Below are positions 63,251-64,000 of a DNA stretch of 64,000 bases, piece by piece. Position 1 is the stretch's first letter; every line of letters starts with the position of its first letter. Position numbers and translations under genes: made by a program. This stretch comes from Ascarosepion bandense (taxonomy: Eukaryota; Mollusca; Cephalopoda; Sepiida; Sepiidae): NCBI GenBank assembly GCA_037127315.1, contig JBBBDQ010001918.1, positions 1,291,001-1,355,000 of the forward strand. Direction: 5' to 3'. The notes under the pieces are model-generated. The model searched no databases. It was given only the letters and a program-made list of their open reading frames with translations, and had not been told where the DNA came from.

Positions 63251-64000
63251 GATATAAATATTTTCTGACAACTTGATGTTTAAAAAATATTTTTCAAATG
63301 TACATTGGATGTGTAAACAAATGCCAAATAAATTAGTCATCAAAGGGAATTCAAATTTATTTTGTCTTTATAAAGACAGTTTATGAAGACCACTTGGTTA
63401 TCGCAAACTTTATAGGTCAAGAAATGACTCTAGTGAACATGAGGTACAAACATCTCTTTTTCTGGTGGAAAAAAATATCTTCCACAAAAAGTTTATTGAC
63501 CTCATTTTCTTTGTTTTTGACATTTTTAAAAATATTTTATTGATATAATAGATTATACAAGCAAAGGATAACCATAGTAATCATGTGGTATCAGAATTTT
63601 TTCAGTTACCGGTATAGTATGTGGCCTACCTTAAAAAGCATATTATAAGGAAGTATTATAACTGTCTGATAACTGCTTGTTTCAAGTAAAGGATGCTGTT
63701 TTAGTATGTTTAGTAACAACTAGTTAACTGCTGCTCACAATTCAAATTAAATGAATCTAAAAAATTAGTTTCAATAAATAGTTGAATGCTTATATCTATG
63801 CTCTTACTGAGTGAGATAGGACACATTCAAACAGGATAGGCCATATACTATATCAGAATCAAAGAAATAGGCCACATATTATACTGGCACCTTTTTTCTG
63901 ATGCCTATTCACCTGTTCTTTGTTTTGTTTTTAGTATTGTTTGTTTGTTTTGTTTCGTTTTTTTACATATTTGGTGTCATTCTTTTTAACCCATTCTACC
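63251..64000 (+). other. AT-rich interval to the window end
   Basis: Presumed intron of the downstream candidate gene, or intergenic. A duplicated GATAGGACACATTCA / GATAGGCCATATACTATA / AATAGGCCACATATTATACT motif (63815-63890) recurs three times at about 35-bp spacing. Confidence 0.35.

Noticed and set aside
1..64000. CRISPR arrays, operons, defence systems, bacterial promoters and terminators
   Set aside because: The window is clearly animal nuclear DNA with introns and retroelements; tandem repeats present are microsatellites and minisatellites without spacers.

Overview
This is an AT-rich metazoan (eukaryotic nuclear) window with no prokaryotic features. Dense (TA)n/(CA)n microsatellites, long introns packed with decayed transposons, and a tRNA-derived SINE at 16.4 kb that recalls the cephalopod OR2 type suggest a mollusc, most likely a cephalopod. 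That assignment rests on recollection of repeat families, not on a search.

Host genes. The best-supported gene runs on the + strand from about 17.1 to 49.3 kb. Seven exons (17119-17244, 26927-27072, 29423-29662, 36287-36368, 39262-39368, 43994-44137, 49193-49285) have GT/AG borders and compatible phases and together encode a 311-residue C-terminal segment of a leucine-rich, helical (HEAT/armadillo-like) protein ending in TAA. Two further exons (3805-3873 and 16167-16371) are weaker but also fit in phase. I do not recognise the protein; MEI1-like is only a guess to test. Weaker signs of other genes are a terminal exon with stop and AATAAA at 60.3-60.7 kb, a phase-compatible exon pair with a glutamine run at 62.1-63.2 kb (+ strand), and a 127-residue open frame on the minus strand at 56.2-56.6 kb.

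Repeats fill nearly everything else. For clarity I use these labels. LINE-A: Jockey/I-like non-LTR element with a 3' end resembling TTGCTTGGGGTGAAATGATTAAA. LINE-B: RTE-like non-LTR element. LINE-J: Jockey-type ORF1 with zinc knuckles. SINE-C: tRNA-derived SINE with A box TGGTGTAATGG and B box GTTCAAATTCC. Family D: fold-back, tRNA-like element. Family E: second fold-back element. Family G: short retroposon with an internal minisatellite. There is also one Penelope-like element (RT plus GIY-YIG nuclease, 5.9-7.1 kb, minus), four mariner copies and one partial copy, three Tc1-like elements, a near-perfect 106-bp-arm palindrome at 41.5 kb, and 5S-rRNA-derived pieces at 17.9 and 22.7 kb.

Layout. 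1-3.2 kb: LINE tails and a deleted Tc1. 3.2-7.1 kb: family D, candidate exon, Penelope. 7.2-11.4 kb: three mariner units and family D. 11.6-16.6 kb: families G and D nested, SINE. 17-29 kb: exons separated by LINE, SINE and mariner insertions. 29-36 kb: LINE-B cluster and a long minus-strand LINE-A. 36-49 kb: remaining exons with SINE-C, fold-backs, Tc1 and LINE-A. 50-54 kb: mostly featureless AT-rich DNA. 54.5-59 kb: Tc1, LINE-A with a nested SINE, family E. 60-64 kb: candidate exons of another gene.

No defence system, CRISPR, operon or virus was seen. The most interesting signals are nested insertions with readable junctions, fold-back families, and a mariner lineage sharing a substituted first catalytic residue.
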